NCBI GenBank assembly: GCA_033675265.1
Contig: JAUJYZ010001458.1
Span: 1 to 64,000, forward strand
Reading direction: 5' to 3'
Length of the DNA stretch: 64,000 nt
DNA from: Actinostola sp. cb2023
Lineage: Eukaryota; Cnidaria; Anthozoa; Actiniaria; Actinostolidae
Part shown: positions 26,501-38,683 of the stretch, piece by piece
Layout of the letters: each line of letters starts with the position of its first letter
How positions within the stretch are numbered: the first letter of the stretch is position 1
The notes under the pieces: generated by a model
Told to the model about the DNA's origin: nothing
Databases searched by the model: none
The model's input: the letters and a program-made list of their open reading frames with translations, nothing else
Made by a program: the position numbers and the translations under genes

Positions 26501-29090
26501 GGTGAAGACTAGATGTCAAGATTTTATGTCAAAGTTTTATGGATAATAAGAAACTTTTATGGATAATTTTAAAATACGCGATGAGCTGAGATAGCCTCTG
26601 GTCCCTCCTACTGTAATACAATTCGACTGTAAATGTGAGGGGTAATAAAATAAAGTATTTGTGTCAACATTTGCATGTCTTGCCTTGCCTTCGGGAGCTT
26701 GTTTTAAAAAACAATATATTTTATATAAGGGAGTAGTCATTATTTATCTGTAGGGGGGCTGGCATAAAAAGTTTAAGCCACCACTTTGGGGGGGGGGGAG
26801 GAAAAAAGTTTTTGTCTCAAGGGGGAGGGCGGTCAACAAAGTTTTTGGTCAAAATTTAATTGTCTCAGCCATTGTCAATAAGAGTACAGACACATAGAAT
26901 GACGAATCGCTCGCGCATGGAGCCAGCGCGCGCTCTTGAGTTTTGAACATTTTGTGACGTCAATAAGAGTACAGACAATGGAAAACCGCTTGCGATTTGT
27001 TAACTAGCATCAGATTAAAAAATCTGCTTATGAATATTACAATATGTAAGTAGAAAGAGATTCCAATTCTTGATTCTAATTGGTTATATTTTCCACGTGT
27101 ACAAAGAGTTGTACGCGATGCTGATTGGACGTATCACTTTATTTGACGTGAAATAAAGGCATACGGAATTTCATTTGAGAAGTTTATGACATAAAAATTA
27201 TGTAAATTAAATATGTAATAATTAATAATAATAAACTTACATGAAGTATTGTTCTTACATGTGTAGGTCCTTCATATATGGTACAATTTATGTCTTGTTC
27301 TAGTATATGGTACATTTAGTTATTATTTATTTATCTACATCTATAGATGTCCAACACTCGGCAAAGTCCATTGGATTACTAGCTGTTTAGTCAGCATATG
27401 TTAGTACGAGGTCTCATTCACTCGTGCTTGTTTGCATATCATACTTCGTTCCATGGAAAATAGGTCTGATTTGAATAATTTGCCAACACAAAACCAGCAT
27501 TCATTTCGGTCTTGGCTTGACGCTTGTTGCTTTGAACGCGACAACGTTATTTGAAATAGTATATTATTCTGTCCTGGGTATTGTTATTCATGAGATGGTA
27601 ATGAGATATGGACAATCAATCTGGCCTTCCCCAAGCTGTCACGCCATACACCATTATATGAGATCTCACATACTCCCAAAGTGTCCCTGAAACCACGCGA
27701 TGCAGTTAGGCCACACATAACCTTGTTTTATAGACTTGTTTTATTTCCGTTCTACTCTATACCCTTCCAAACCTTACAAAATAGGCGTCGTTATTGCCGT
27801 CAGAACGAAGCGTAGATGGCCCCATATGCTATAGCAATAGATTTCTAAATGTTCAGGTGGTTATGCACACGCGCCGGCAATAACGTATGACAGCAGACAT
27901 CACATCACGTATACATCACATCTCTGTCACATTAAACCCATATCAACAAATGAGAATGGCCTGTTCCCCCGCCTGAAATGGACAAGAAACGCTCGCGAAA
28001 TCAAAACATGTCAAAACACTGAGTGAATAAAATTCAAGAACTGAATCAGAATCTCTATCACGTGTTTATCTCAAAAGCTATGAAAAGGAAGCTCAAGTGT
28101 AGCAGTTCAATAGGAAGAGAAACACATGACATCATATATGGTACATTTCATATACTCGTACCATGACAGATGACAGCGGATATCACGTGTACATTCATAT
28201 CGTTAAAGTTAAAATAAATAAATAAATGTGTAAGAGTGCATACCATATATCCACGAAAAAGTACTAACTAAATATTACAGAATAGCACTAATTGGCCGAA
28301 GGGCCCCGAGCTGAGGAATACAGTTCATGGTCACAAAATTGCATCATTCGCACTGCGCAGTCTCGTGCAGCCCACATCGCACAAACGAGCACACCCGAAC
28401 TCCCTACGATCACTTATCGGAATATCTTCGTATGCCTAACTCCTTACGGCCACCTATCGGGATATGTTCGTATGCTTCTAGATATTTCGGACCGCAGTCA
28501 TGCTAAACGTCTGCAACAATGAATCATGCATCAGCTGATCAGAATCTTCTGTTCTCACGCTCATTTAGAATAAGTCCACGTGCCTTTCCATGACAACATG
28601 GTTTTAGTGTTTGCACTCTATATATAATAGTTTGACTCTACACCACGTTTTCGTTAAACTCACCATGCAAAAATATACGACGGCGCTTCACTTGGTTGAA
28701 CCAATTTACTACTAGTATATTATTTAGAGCCTGGTTATCGATACAGACCCAAAATCATGGTCATGTGAACATCCTTTATTCAACCTATCACAGCGCCTGA
28801 CACGGTAGTGACATATGCACATAAACCATGACATTAGCACAACTTCCGGCTCATACTCCACGTTTTCGAACGAACGGTCTTAAAGTGCTGTATAAAATCC
28901 TACATATCCATCTTGTTGGTAATCCACTCTATAATTGTATCCCCCAAACGGGTGATCGACAAGAATCTTTCACCATGCTTTGGTATGCAAGCCATCCGCT
29001 ACCGAGTGGTCTGTATCCCGAAATATAACAGGCAGAATACTCAGGAGAACACTGTGCTACCATGACGCCTTCTATAGTAGGCAAAACTGA
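26501..29090. other. Gene-free AT-rich intergenic DNA
   Basis: ORFs here are short and featureless. Small repeats noted: a G-run region at 26745-26835 with 'aaaagttt' motifs, 'caataagagtacagaca' twice (26876, 26960), and 'atatggtaca' several times around 27275-27315 and 28135. I see no gene. Confidence 0.55.
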
Positions 29091-29291
29091 TGCTCCCCCC
29101 AGAACGGGGACCCCATCTATATTCACCCAATTTTAATTGTCGCTGACCTCACAGAGCTGAATAGATGAATATCAAATTCTGCAGCATCTAGGAACAGCGA
29201 AAAGTTTGATTCCAAACTCGCGATCCATGCTATACTATGCGTAGGCAAAAAAAAACGAAATACAACGGGGTCCCCGATCAGGAGGGAGCAA
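29091..29291. mobile_element. Small inverted-repeat element
   Basis: 'tgctccccccagaacgggga' at the left is matched, with a few mismatches, by the reverse complement at the right ('tcggggaccccgtt' type, ending 'gagggagca'), about 200 bp apart. It is non-coding and MITE-like. Confidence 0.45.
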
Positions 29292-29600
29292 CTACAACAC
29301 GTCCGTGAACGAAGCGTACACAAGCAGCTTAGTGAGTAACTGAGTGAGTTACTCGCCCCAACCTGAGATAATAACCTACATTACATTGACATTACCCTGG
29401 AACGGCTAGAGTACGTAAATTGGAGTAGCCAATACCAAATCTGTATGTATGTAACACCTTGTAAAAAACTCGCAAATCCTATACACCTCCATTCATAAAT
29501 TTTCAATCGTACCCAGAGTGTTTGCAACCCACGAAGTTTATTGTTTATCTTATTTTCATCCAATACTATCATGCAGCCTCCTTCCGATTACACAAGCGCC

Positions 29601-31733
29601 ATTTTCTACATTTCCTGTCACAGCGTGCCTCGAACACGAGCAAATACACGAATTTCTACATTTCCAGTCAGAGAGTGCCTCGATCACAGGCAAGTACACG
29701 AATTTCTACATTTCCAGTCAGAGAGTGCCTCGATCACGGGCAAATACACGAATTTCTACATTTCCAGTCAGAGAGTGCCTCGATCACAGGCAAGTACACG
29801 AATTTCTACATTTCCAGTCAGAGAGTGCCTCGATCACAGGCAAGTACACGAATTTCTACATTTCCAGTCAGAGAGTGCCTCGATCACAGGCAAGTACACG
29901 AATTTCTACATTTCCAGTCAGAGAGTGCCTCAATCACAGGCAAATACACGAATTTCTACATTTCCAGTCAGATAGTGCCTCAATCACAGGCAAATACACG
30001 AATTTCTACATTTCCAGTCAGATAGTGCCTCGATCACGGGCAAGTACACGAATTTCTACATTTCCAGTCAGAGAGTGCCTCGATCACGGGCAAATACAGG
30101 AATTTCTACATTTCCAGTCAGAGAGTGCCTCGATCACAGGCAAGTACACGAATTTCTACATTTCCAGTCAGAGAGTGCCTCGATCACAGGCAAGTACACG
30201 AATTTCTACATTTCCAGTCAGAGAGTGCCTCGATCACAGGCAAGTACACGAATTTCTACATTTCCAGTCAGAGAGTGCCTCGATCACGGGCAAGTACACG
30301 AATTTCTACATTTCCAGTCAGAGAGTGCCTCGATCACGGGCAAATACAGGAATTTCTACATTTCCAGTCAGAGAGTGCCTCGATCACAGGCAAGTACACG
30401 AATTTCTACATTTCCAGTCAGAGAGTGCCTCGATCACAGGCAAGTACACGAATTTCTACATTTCCAGTCAGAGAGTGCCTCGATCACAGGCAAGTACACG
30501 AATTTCTACATTTCCAGTCAGAGAGTGCCTCGATCACAGGCAAGTACACGAATTTCTACATTTCCAGTCAGAGAGTGCCTCGATCACAGGCAAGTACACG
30601 AATTTCTACATTTCCAGTCAGAGAGTGCCTCAATCACAGGCAAATACACGAATTTCTACATTTCCAGTCAGATAGTGCCTCAATCACAGGCAAATACACG
30701 AATTTCTACATTTCCAGTCAGATAGTGCCTCGATCACGGGCAAGTACACGAATTTCTACATTTCCAGTCAGAGAGTGCCTCGATCACGGGCAAATACAGG
30801 AATTTCTACATTTCCAGTCAGAGAGTGCCTCGATCACAGGCAAGTACACGAATTTCTACATTTCCAGTCAGAGAGTGCCTCGATCACAGGCAAGTACACG
30901 AATTTCTACATTTCCAGTCAGAGAGTGCCTCAATCACAGGCAAATACACGAATTTCTACATTTCCAGTCAGATAGTGCCTCAATCACAGGCAAATACACG
31001 AATTTCTACATTTCCAGTCAGATAGTGCCTCGATCACGGGCAAGTACACGAATTTCTACATTTCCAGTCAGAGAGTGCCTCAATCACAGGCAAATACACG
31101 AATTTCTACATTTCCAGTCAGATAGTGCCTCGATCACGGCAAGAACACGAATTTCTACATTTCCAGTCAGAGAGTGCCTCGATCACGGACAAGTACACGA
31201 ATTTCTACATTTCCAGTCAGAGAGTGCCTCGATCACGGGCAATTGCACGACTTTCTACATTTCCAGTCAGAGAGTGCCTCAATCACAGGCAAGAACACGA
31301 ATTTCTACATTTCCAGTCAGATCGTGCCTCGATCACGGGCAAATACACGACTTTCTACATTTCCAGTCAGAGAGTGCCTCGATCACGGCAAGAACACGAA
31401 TTTCTACATTTCCAGTCAGAGAGTGCCTCGATCACGGGCCAGTTACACGACTGTTTACATTTCCAGTCACAGCGTGCCTTGATCACGGGCCAGTTACACG
31501 ACTTTTTACATTTCCAGTCACAGCGTGCCTCGATCACGGGCCAGTTACACGACTTTTTACATTTCCAGTCATAGTGTGCCTCGATCACGGGCCAGTTACA
31601 CGACTTTTTACATTTCCAGTCATAGTGTGCCTCGATCACGGGCTAGTACATGACTTTCTACATTTCCAGTCACAGTGTGCCTCGATTATGGGCCAGTACA
31701 ACATATCGATCTGGTCATAGCGTGCCTCCATCA
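29601..31733. repeat. 50-bp satellite array, about 43 units
   Basis: The unit is 50 bp ('cgaatttctacatttccagt', then 'cagagagtgcctcgatcaca' and 'ggcaagtaca'). It repeats without a length change from about 29600 to 31130, then with 49-51-bp units that diverge toward the right edge. A variant block carrying 'caatcacaggcaaatacacg' recurs at 29931/29981, 30631/30681 and 30931/30981, giving 700-bp and 300-bp higher-order spacing. Because 50 is not a multiple of 3 and the unit has no stop in any forward frame, long ORFs arise in all three frames. They are by-products, not genes. Confidence 0.95.
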
Positions 31734-32741
31734 CAGGTCAGATCACAAACCATGCATACCATACATTCCAGCTTAGTTAGTACCACGTGCTCCGAGGCCG
31801 ATCACGGGCCTCTTTCACTGTTCCTCTACGGACTAGATTAAGCGGATTCTGGAAATGATCAATACAATTATCGATACATACATTGCCTGTAAATAATAAA
31901 CTGCATGTTTACTGTCCAACAAGCATAAATTTCTAAACTACCAACACCCGACCTGGCAAACATACTACAGCCCCACAGGCAAAAAGAATGAGAGAGATAT
32001 ATAAAACGGGAATACCGTCGCCGATGCACATTTCTAAACTTATCACAAAAACGAACTTCGCCCTCGGTTTGCTGCCACAAGCACCAAATTTCCCGCTAAA
32101 GTTTTACACAATCTGCAACAACCACGCTCGAGTAGCACGAGTCCCTTACAAGCTCTTTCACTGCCGGCCATTTACATATTACACGTGGCGAACTAAACTT
32201 TACCCGACTAAGCTTTGAAAGCAACCAACCCGGCACTAAAGAAACGGTAGAAACCCTACTAAATCAGTTACATGACTGAAAATTGCACGACACTGAGAAA
32301 TAGGTCATACAGAAACCAATATGCGATACCACATTAGCCGGAGCGTTGGCCGCTTCAACTAGTCAACTCGTTCGTCAACCTCGGCTACTGAATTTGCTGG
32401 ACCAGCGCTTGACCTTCGGGTGACTATCAGCGTTCGCTACAGTTGTACTACTTGTCCTGCCGCCGGTGGACGAGGAGATTGCTCGTCCTCAACCATACTT
32501 TACCCTTGAGTAGCGAGTAAGTCGGGTTCTACTGAGCTAGCAGCCAAAACATCCTTCGTCTCGGACCAAGTGACTTGAAAGAGGGAGAGCGTGCTTTGTG
32601 TTTTCCTTTATATACTAACTAATCCCCAGGGATCATATTTACAATTCAAATGGAGTGTGAATAGGTGTATATAGATATCACCGCCAAGCTGACCTCAATG
32701 CTGGGACTTAGTACTTATGCCTCGTTCTATCATATTTATAT
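31734..32741. other. Gene-free spacer between satellite and transposon B
   Basis: There are remnant single satellite-like motifs ('cgatcacgggcc', 31799) at the left. No coding region or strong repeat is seen in the rest. Confidence 0.5.
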
Positions 32742-32759
32742 CACGGGCAACAGGTCACG

Positions 32760-32845
32760 TAGCCTGATTTTCAGACGGCAGGGGGTCATCCGCTTCCTCC
32801 TTCTCCCCTCTCCCGTCTGATTACCTTCACCAGAGAACGTGTTCT
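32760..32845 (+). repeat. Left 86-bp terminal inverted repeat of element A
   Basis: It is identical base for base to the reverse complement of 43397-43482. Identity over 86 bp implies recent activity or gene conversion, in contrast to the decayed coding parts. Partial copies of its first 14-17 bases occur in the interior at 41614 and 42571. Confidence 0.92.
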
Positions 32846-34739
32846 GGGTATTGTTCGATTCGACCAATCACAGAGAGGCTTTCATTTTTGAAGAAGTGAG
32901 GAATGCAAGGAATGCTGGTATTTCAATCCAACATGGCGGACACCGGCGAAACTGAAGCGCTCACTGCAGCGATAAAACTAGCCTGTAAAAAAATTAAAGT
33001 ACCAGATCTGTTCCCAGAACAAAGAAATGCACTCTCTGCATTCATTACGGGTAAAGATGTGCTGTTAAATCTGCCGACAGGGTATGGAAAGTCATTGGTG
33101 TTCCAGATTGCACCTGAAGTTCGTGCTGAACTTGAGAATTTCAAGGGAAACAACAATTCACGGCCGATTGTGGTCGTAATCTGTCCGTTGATAAGTCTAA
33201 TGGAAGATCAGGAGGCTTATTTAAAGAACATTGGAATCCGTTCGGGTTCAATTGGCGAAGATGAAGCAAGAAACAAGCAGATTGAGCAGGGACAGTGTAG
33301 TATTGTGTTCACATCTCCAGAATCACTTCTCGGAAACCAAAGATGGCGGAACATGTTGGCTTCTCCAGTATACCAGCAAAACTTAATTGGCATTGCTGTC
33401 GACGAGGCTCATTGTATCAGTCATTGGTAAGTGTAATCCTGCAGTGTAAGACAATATCAAACCGTTGAATTACATCCTTTTTATAGAATTAGACGTTAAC
33501 TGTTTCATTTGCCAAAGGATTTAAGCTTAAGTTATTCACTTAAGCTTATTGTCATATAAATCACGCTTTCGTGAAACTCCCAAATACAGTGAGCTTTATA
33601 CAAACACGTATATCAGAACCTGAACCTCTCTTATCACAGGGGCACTTCAAAGAATCGGCAAAAAGCTGTAGCATTCCGAAAGTGGTTTTATAATCTTGGT
33701 GAACTGAGATCACTGGCCGGTATCCAGAGATGTGTCATTCATGGCGATAACAGCAACAGCCACCAAAATGACAAAGAAAACTATCATCTCGGTGCTTAGA
33801 TTTGCCAAAGAATATGTGGAGATTGCAAATTCCCCCAACAAGGAAAACATATCTTATTCTGTTCAATACATGGATAAGCAAGCTCCTATTGAGGACTACT
33901 TTATTTGGTTGGTAAAAGAGTTGCAAGATAAAAAAGAAGAGACAGAGAGAACCATTATATATTGCCAGACTATTAAGCAATGCTCCAACTTGTATTCTAT
34001 ATTTATCAAAGAACTTGGAGCAGATGTGTTTGTTAACAATACTGTGAATCCAAGAGATCGCAAAGTAGAAATGCTTCATGCCCTCTCCTCAAAGGAAAAC
34101 AAGAAGGTTATTTTGGAAGATATGAGCAATGGCAATGGTTCCATCAAAATATTGATATGCACAATAGCTTTTGGAATGGGAGTAAATTGCCGAGCTGTTC
34201 GTAGGATAATTCATTTCGGGCCATCAAAGTCAATAGAGTCATATGTTCAGGAAAGTGGACGAGCTGGCAGAGATGGGCAACCTAGTAAGGCACTGTTGTT
34301 GTACCAGTCTCTCCTCTTGCTACATGTTGACAATGAAATGAAAGACTATGTTCGTGGAAAATATACATGTAGGCGGAAGTTCTTAATGAGTTATTTTGAT
34401 GATGAGTGTGCCTCTGTTGACAAGGAACAGATTTGCTGTGATCAATGCTGTCCTGATGTATATCCAGATTACACAACAAGCTACCACTCAATCAATACGA
34501 TTTGTTTCTAATGATGACAGGAAGATATTAAAGAGCAAAATGGTCACGTTCAGAAAGAATGCAGTTATGCTGCTTATAAGCAAGGCTCCTAAAGGAAATG
34601 TTCCTGTCTTATCACCTCCTGATTTACTGATTGGTTTCTCTGACACTCAGATTAACCAAGTGTTGGATAATTCAGACAAAATATCAAGTATTGCAGATGT
34701 AAAGAAGTACGTCGAAATATGGAAAAAATGTCATGCATG

Positions 34740-36088
34740 TGTAACCGGGGGAAATGGTTACTACAATAGACTATAATGAAACGATGAAGAATCACTATAG
34801 AAACTAACGCAGGGAATTCTGACACCATATTGTAAGGAAGCGCTGAGCGGTAAGCGCGAGGAAATCTTTTAAATGAAGAAAATGAATTCTTTCTGAATGC
34901 AAGGTGTGGACTTATATCATGTTTATTGAATACAAGAGAAAGATAAACTACAATTTAATTGTGAGACTAACTGAAAATATACAACAACTGGATACGAACT
35001 GATAACTACATGTACGATTGCTTAAATCCCTTAGCAAACGCATCGTAAACTATATTCTCGAGTTCACTAAACAGATATTGAAAACTACAATATATCAAAA
35101 CTAGACGAAATACTGAAACGAATACTAAACGGCATAGTAAACGAATCATATACTAAACAACGGGTACATACTAAAACGTGTATACAAAACTTGTATACAA
35201 AACGTGTATACAAAACAAAACGGTTCTATAAAAAACGGGAATGAGCTAGCATTCTGTAAATAAAACAGTAATAAACTAAAGTTAATACAATTGTAATCGT
35301 AAGCTAAATTACAATGTAACAGCTGAATCAAGATACTTAAGGATAATTACAATCAAACGATTCACTGTCTTTAAGATATGGAACATATAACAATTTGAAC
35401 TAAAAACGATCAAACAGACCAGTTTAAACGTCTTTTAACACAGTCGATTAACTCCAAACTAAAGGTCAAACAATTATCTTACAAGTTAAAGTTATTATTG
35501 CAAACTAACCTGAGAACATGGCACAACACTCGCTGACCAGAGATTACAACTCCTCTGGGGAGCAACCCCAATGTTAACTCGGAAAACTAATGCATTAGAA
35601 CGCTGTATTTACTGATAGCTAGTGTCGTAACAACGTGCAACTATCCGGTATGTTGACACCGGAAATGCGTCATGCATCCCACATAAAGAGTAACTAGCTT
35701 GTGTCCTAAACGTGGATAAACCAATTAATAGTTGATCCCAACTCAAACTAAACTAGTTCAAAGTAATCCTAAAACTACTGTAGAAATTACTATATCTAAC
35801 TTAACAGAATACATATGCCTAGTGGCAAGGTTGTGAAATAATGTTAGGTAATAAACGTGACAACACGCGTTAATCCGTTATCAGTAAATCAGATTAATGT
35901 GTAACGCAATGTACTAAAACACGTCTAAGGAAGTCGTTACGCAAAACGTTGCTAAATACTTACTAGATGACGTTGAATTAAACCCAAATTTCGTGGAAGT
36001 AAAATCTACATTACTTCTAACATAAAGAATTATACTTAAACTACTTAAAAACGATTTTCAAAGATGTGAACGAAGTGACACTGTCACA
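34740..36088 (+). mobile_element. Solo LTR inserted in the RecQ coding sequence
   Basis: It begins 'tgtaaccgggg' and ends 'gacactgtcaca', and is flanked by CATG at 34736-34739 and 36089-36092. Removing it and one CATG leaves the helicase frame continuous. TG...CA ends with a 4-bp duplication fit a retrovirus-like (Ty3/Gypsy-type) LTR. No internal genes remain, so it is an LTR-LTR recombination product. Confidence 0.78.
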
Positions 36089-36303
36089 CATGTACTGTAC
36101 TTGACATCTTGAATGATGTATTTAATGATATTGATGATGAAGAGCTTGCATCTATTGATCAAGAAGACCATGAAGAAGATCTAGATGATACCTGGAATGT
36201 TGTAACTGACGAGGAACTTTTGTCGGTAGACTGGGAGGATTTATCCTCTAGTCATGTCATTCCTGAGGATTCAAGTTATTTTGAATATGAAAGCATGGAC
36301 TTA

Positions 36304-36570
36304 AGGCGCGATCAAACGGTGCATGATAGCCGATGATAGTCGATGATAGTTGAAACGCGCGATCACGTTTGATCGCAAACTATCATCGACTATCATCAAC
36401 TATCATCGACTATCATGCACTTTGAACATGTTCAAAAAGTTCATGATAGTCGATGATAGTTGATGATAGTTTTTCTTCGTTTGATCGGGTGCGTGATAGT
36501 TGATGATAGTCGATGATAGTTGGTGATAGTTCAACTATCATCGACTATCATGCACCGTTTGATCTCGCCT
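36304..36570. mobile_element. PIF/Harbinger-type foldback MITE
   Basis: The termini 'aggcgcgatcaaacggtgca' and 'tgcaccgtttgatctcgcct' are inverted repeats, with TTA duplicated at 36301-36303 and 36571-36573. The 267-bp interior is made almost wholly of tandem and inverted 'gatgatagty' units that can fold into nested hairpins. TTA duplication is the PIF/Harbinger signature. It interrupts the acidic tail of the RecQ gene in frame. Confidence 0.82.
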
Positions 36571-36699
36571 TTAGATAGTAGCATAGTTGGGACTATTCCT
36601 GAGGTTGTTTGCTCTCTAATTGATAAAGTGCACATTGAGTGAGAATAATGCAAAGTACATTATATCTTTTAAATTAAAGATATACTTTTCTCTGACTTT

Positions 36700-38320
36700 A
36701 GCTTTTTTATTCAGACGTTTCGACTGTAAATCAACAGTCTTCATCAGTTGGATAGTGAGAAACTGCGCGCGGATATATTTCAAAAAATACTACGCGAGCG
36801 CGTGCTCGTGCCAGTGTTCAGTTCTATCGCGCGGTAAACATCTGGAATGCTAATGTAGTCATTTCCAGCGTTGCGTTCGTGCGCCGAGTACCACGCTTCC
36901 AAGAAAAGCCTCCTGTGATAATTACTTTCGCTCGCCACGATTTCAGTGTTGTTAAAGTCAAAAGTGTGGCCTGTGTTGTTAGCATGTTGTGCGATCTTTG
37001 AATTGCTGTAATTATGAGAAATGGCTCTCTTGTGTTCTGTTGTTCTCGTCTTCAGAGATCGTTCAGTCTGACCATAGTATACAAAATCACAATCGTCACA
37101 TTTGATCTTGTATACTATGCCAGTTCTTGAACTCTTGTCGTGTGGGTCTTTTGGACGTGGGAACACATTGGCAAGCTTTTTCATGGGACGATGAGCAACC
37201 CGGATGTTATGTTGCTTCAAGACCCGTTGCACTCTTTCGGAGATTCCTTTGACATACGGAAGGACCACTGTTGCTGTTTCATTGTCCCTGTTATCACTTG
37301 AATTGTGATCTTGTCCATCTCTTAGATGATCTAGTGTTCTTTCACATGTCCTTATGATTCCAGGAGGATAGTTATTCTCAGATAACACACTTCTCACGTG
37401 TTCCCTCTCCTTCTTCTTTTGGTCTTCTGTTGATGGAATACTTTTTGCACGTGTAAGTAAGGTGTTAACTACAGACATCTTGTGAGTCATTGGATGGTGT
37501 GAATTGAAGTCGAGGTATCTATCTGTGTGTGTTTGTTTTCGATAAACATTGACTTGAATGTTTCCTTCTTCAGTGCGGGAGGTGATGGTATCAAGGAAAG
37601 ATAGCCCAGCGTCATTCTCTTGTTCTATAGTGAATTTGATGTTGGTATTCATGGAGTTTAAGTGTAGATGAAATGACTCGACGTTGTTTTTCTTCAAACA
37701 ACAGTGGCTATCGTCTACATATCTGAACCACCATTTAGGTGGGTTCGTTGCGGTAGAGATGGCTTGATGTTCTATTTCCTCCATAACAAGGTTAGCCAAA
37801 AGCGCACTTACAGGTGACCCCATAGGACATCCAAAGACTTGTTGGTAGTAATAGCCATCACATAAAAAGAAACAGTGATTCAGAACAAAGTCCAATAGCT
37901 TTAAGATGTTTGCTATCGATAAATTCGTACGCGTGAGTAACATGCGATCGTTGTTTAGCCGTACATTGGCGACTTTAAGGGCTAAATCTATAGGTATTGA
38001 TGTAAATAACGACACAACATCAAAGGATACCATTACTTCATCATCATCAATGCTGTAGCTCTTTATCTGTTCAGCAAATATTGAACTGTTCTTGACTGTA
38101 TATGTGTTAGTCAGTAGTGGTGACAATATCCTGACTAGATGTTTTGAGAGATTATAAGTTGGTGATCCTAGTGCAGCTTGTTATTGGGCGAAGAGGAATG
38201 GTCGGCTTATGAATCTTGGGTAGTCCATAGAACGTGGCAGGAGTTGCATCTGTTGAATGCAAATAGCGGTATATAGTAGAATCGATCTGTGACTTCTCAG
38301 GGTCATGCGTGGTCGGTGTT
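36700..38320 (-). mobile_element. Penelope-like retroelement (RT plus GIY-YIG), 5'-truncated
   Basis: The main ORF (36780-38126, 448 aa) has RT motifs 'DDDEVMVSFDVVSLFTSIP', 'QQVFGCPMGSPVSALLANLV' and 'WWFRYVDDSH', then a GIY-YIG endonuclease domain ('GIVYKIKCDDCDFVYYGQTE', 'LEAWYSAHERNAGND'). The upstream part ('ATFYGLPKIHKPTIPLRPIT') is in another frame (shift near 38160). The RT and the endonuclease are fused as in canonical Penelope elements. The 3' flank has the 'tgttgatttacagtcgaaac' signature. It lies between the two element-A genes. Confidence 0.85.
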
Positions 38321-38380
38321 CTTGTTCTTGTTCTTGTTCTTGTTCTTGTGTTCTTGTTCTTGTTCTTGTGTTCTTGGTGT
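38317..38380. repeat. (GTTCTT)n-type microsatellite at the Penelope 5' edge
   Basis: Repeated 'gttcttgttcttg' units with 'tgttcttg' interruptions abut the truncated 5' end of the Penelope-like element. Confidence 0.8.
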
Positions 38381-38683
38381 TCTAGTTGTCTTTATATTTA
38401 TAGAGTCATTGTTTTAGACTCATCAATAATATTGTTAAAGTCTTCACTGGTGAAATGTCTGAATTTAAACCTAAAACTACAATTTAGCATGAAGACGTCC
38501 TATAATATAGGAATAGTTCATTAATTTATTTGCTGTATATCCACACACGTTTTAACTCAACAGTGAGAAACTGATACCAAATGCAAATACATGTACATTA
38601 AAGTTCTGCAATTTTCTCATTTGGGACCGAAAACAATTCTAATCAAGGTCACCAAATATTATATATACTGTTACCAGCCTTGA

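Larger units (their letters stand above)
32933..36642 (+). pseudogene. RecQ-family DNA helicase of element A, multiply interrupted
   Basis: Start 'MADTGETEAL'. Motif I 'LPTGYGKSLVFQ', motif Ia 'VVICPLISLMEDQ', the DEAH box 'IAVDEAHCISHW' at the end of exon 1 (donor TG|GTAAGT at 33426), exon 2 from 33640, motif III 'AITATATKM', and motifs IV-VI ending 'YVQESGRAGRDGQ', followed by a RecQ-type Cys cluster ('DKEQICCDQCCPD'). Two frame changes (about 33720 and 34500) break the frame. After 'EIWKKCHA' a solo LTR (34740-36088) is inserted. Beyond it the frame continues with 'LDILNDVFNDIDDEE' and an acidic tail that is split by a foldback element at 36304-36570. A helicase could process or copy the element's DNA. 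Confidence 0.82.

Noticed and set aside
29518..31720. Long ORFs (up to 531 codons) across the satellite
   Set aside because: All three forward frames are open because the unit lacks stops and its length is not a multiple of three. No real protein is implied.
29601..31733. Regular direct repeats resembling a CRISPR array
   Set aside because: Units are contiguous 50-mers with no unique spacers, in eukaryotic DNA. It is a satellite.
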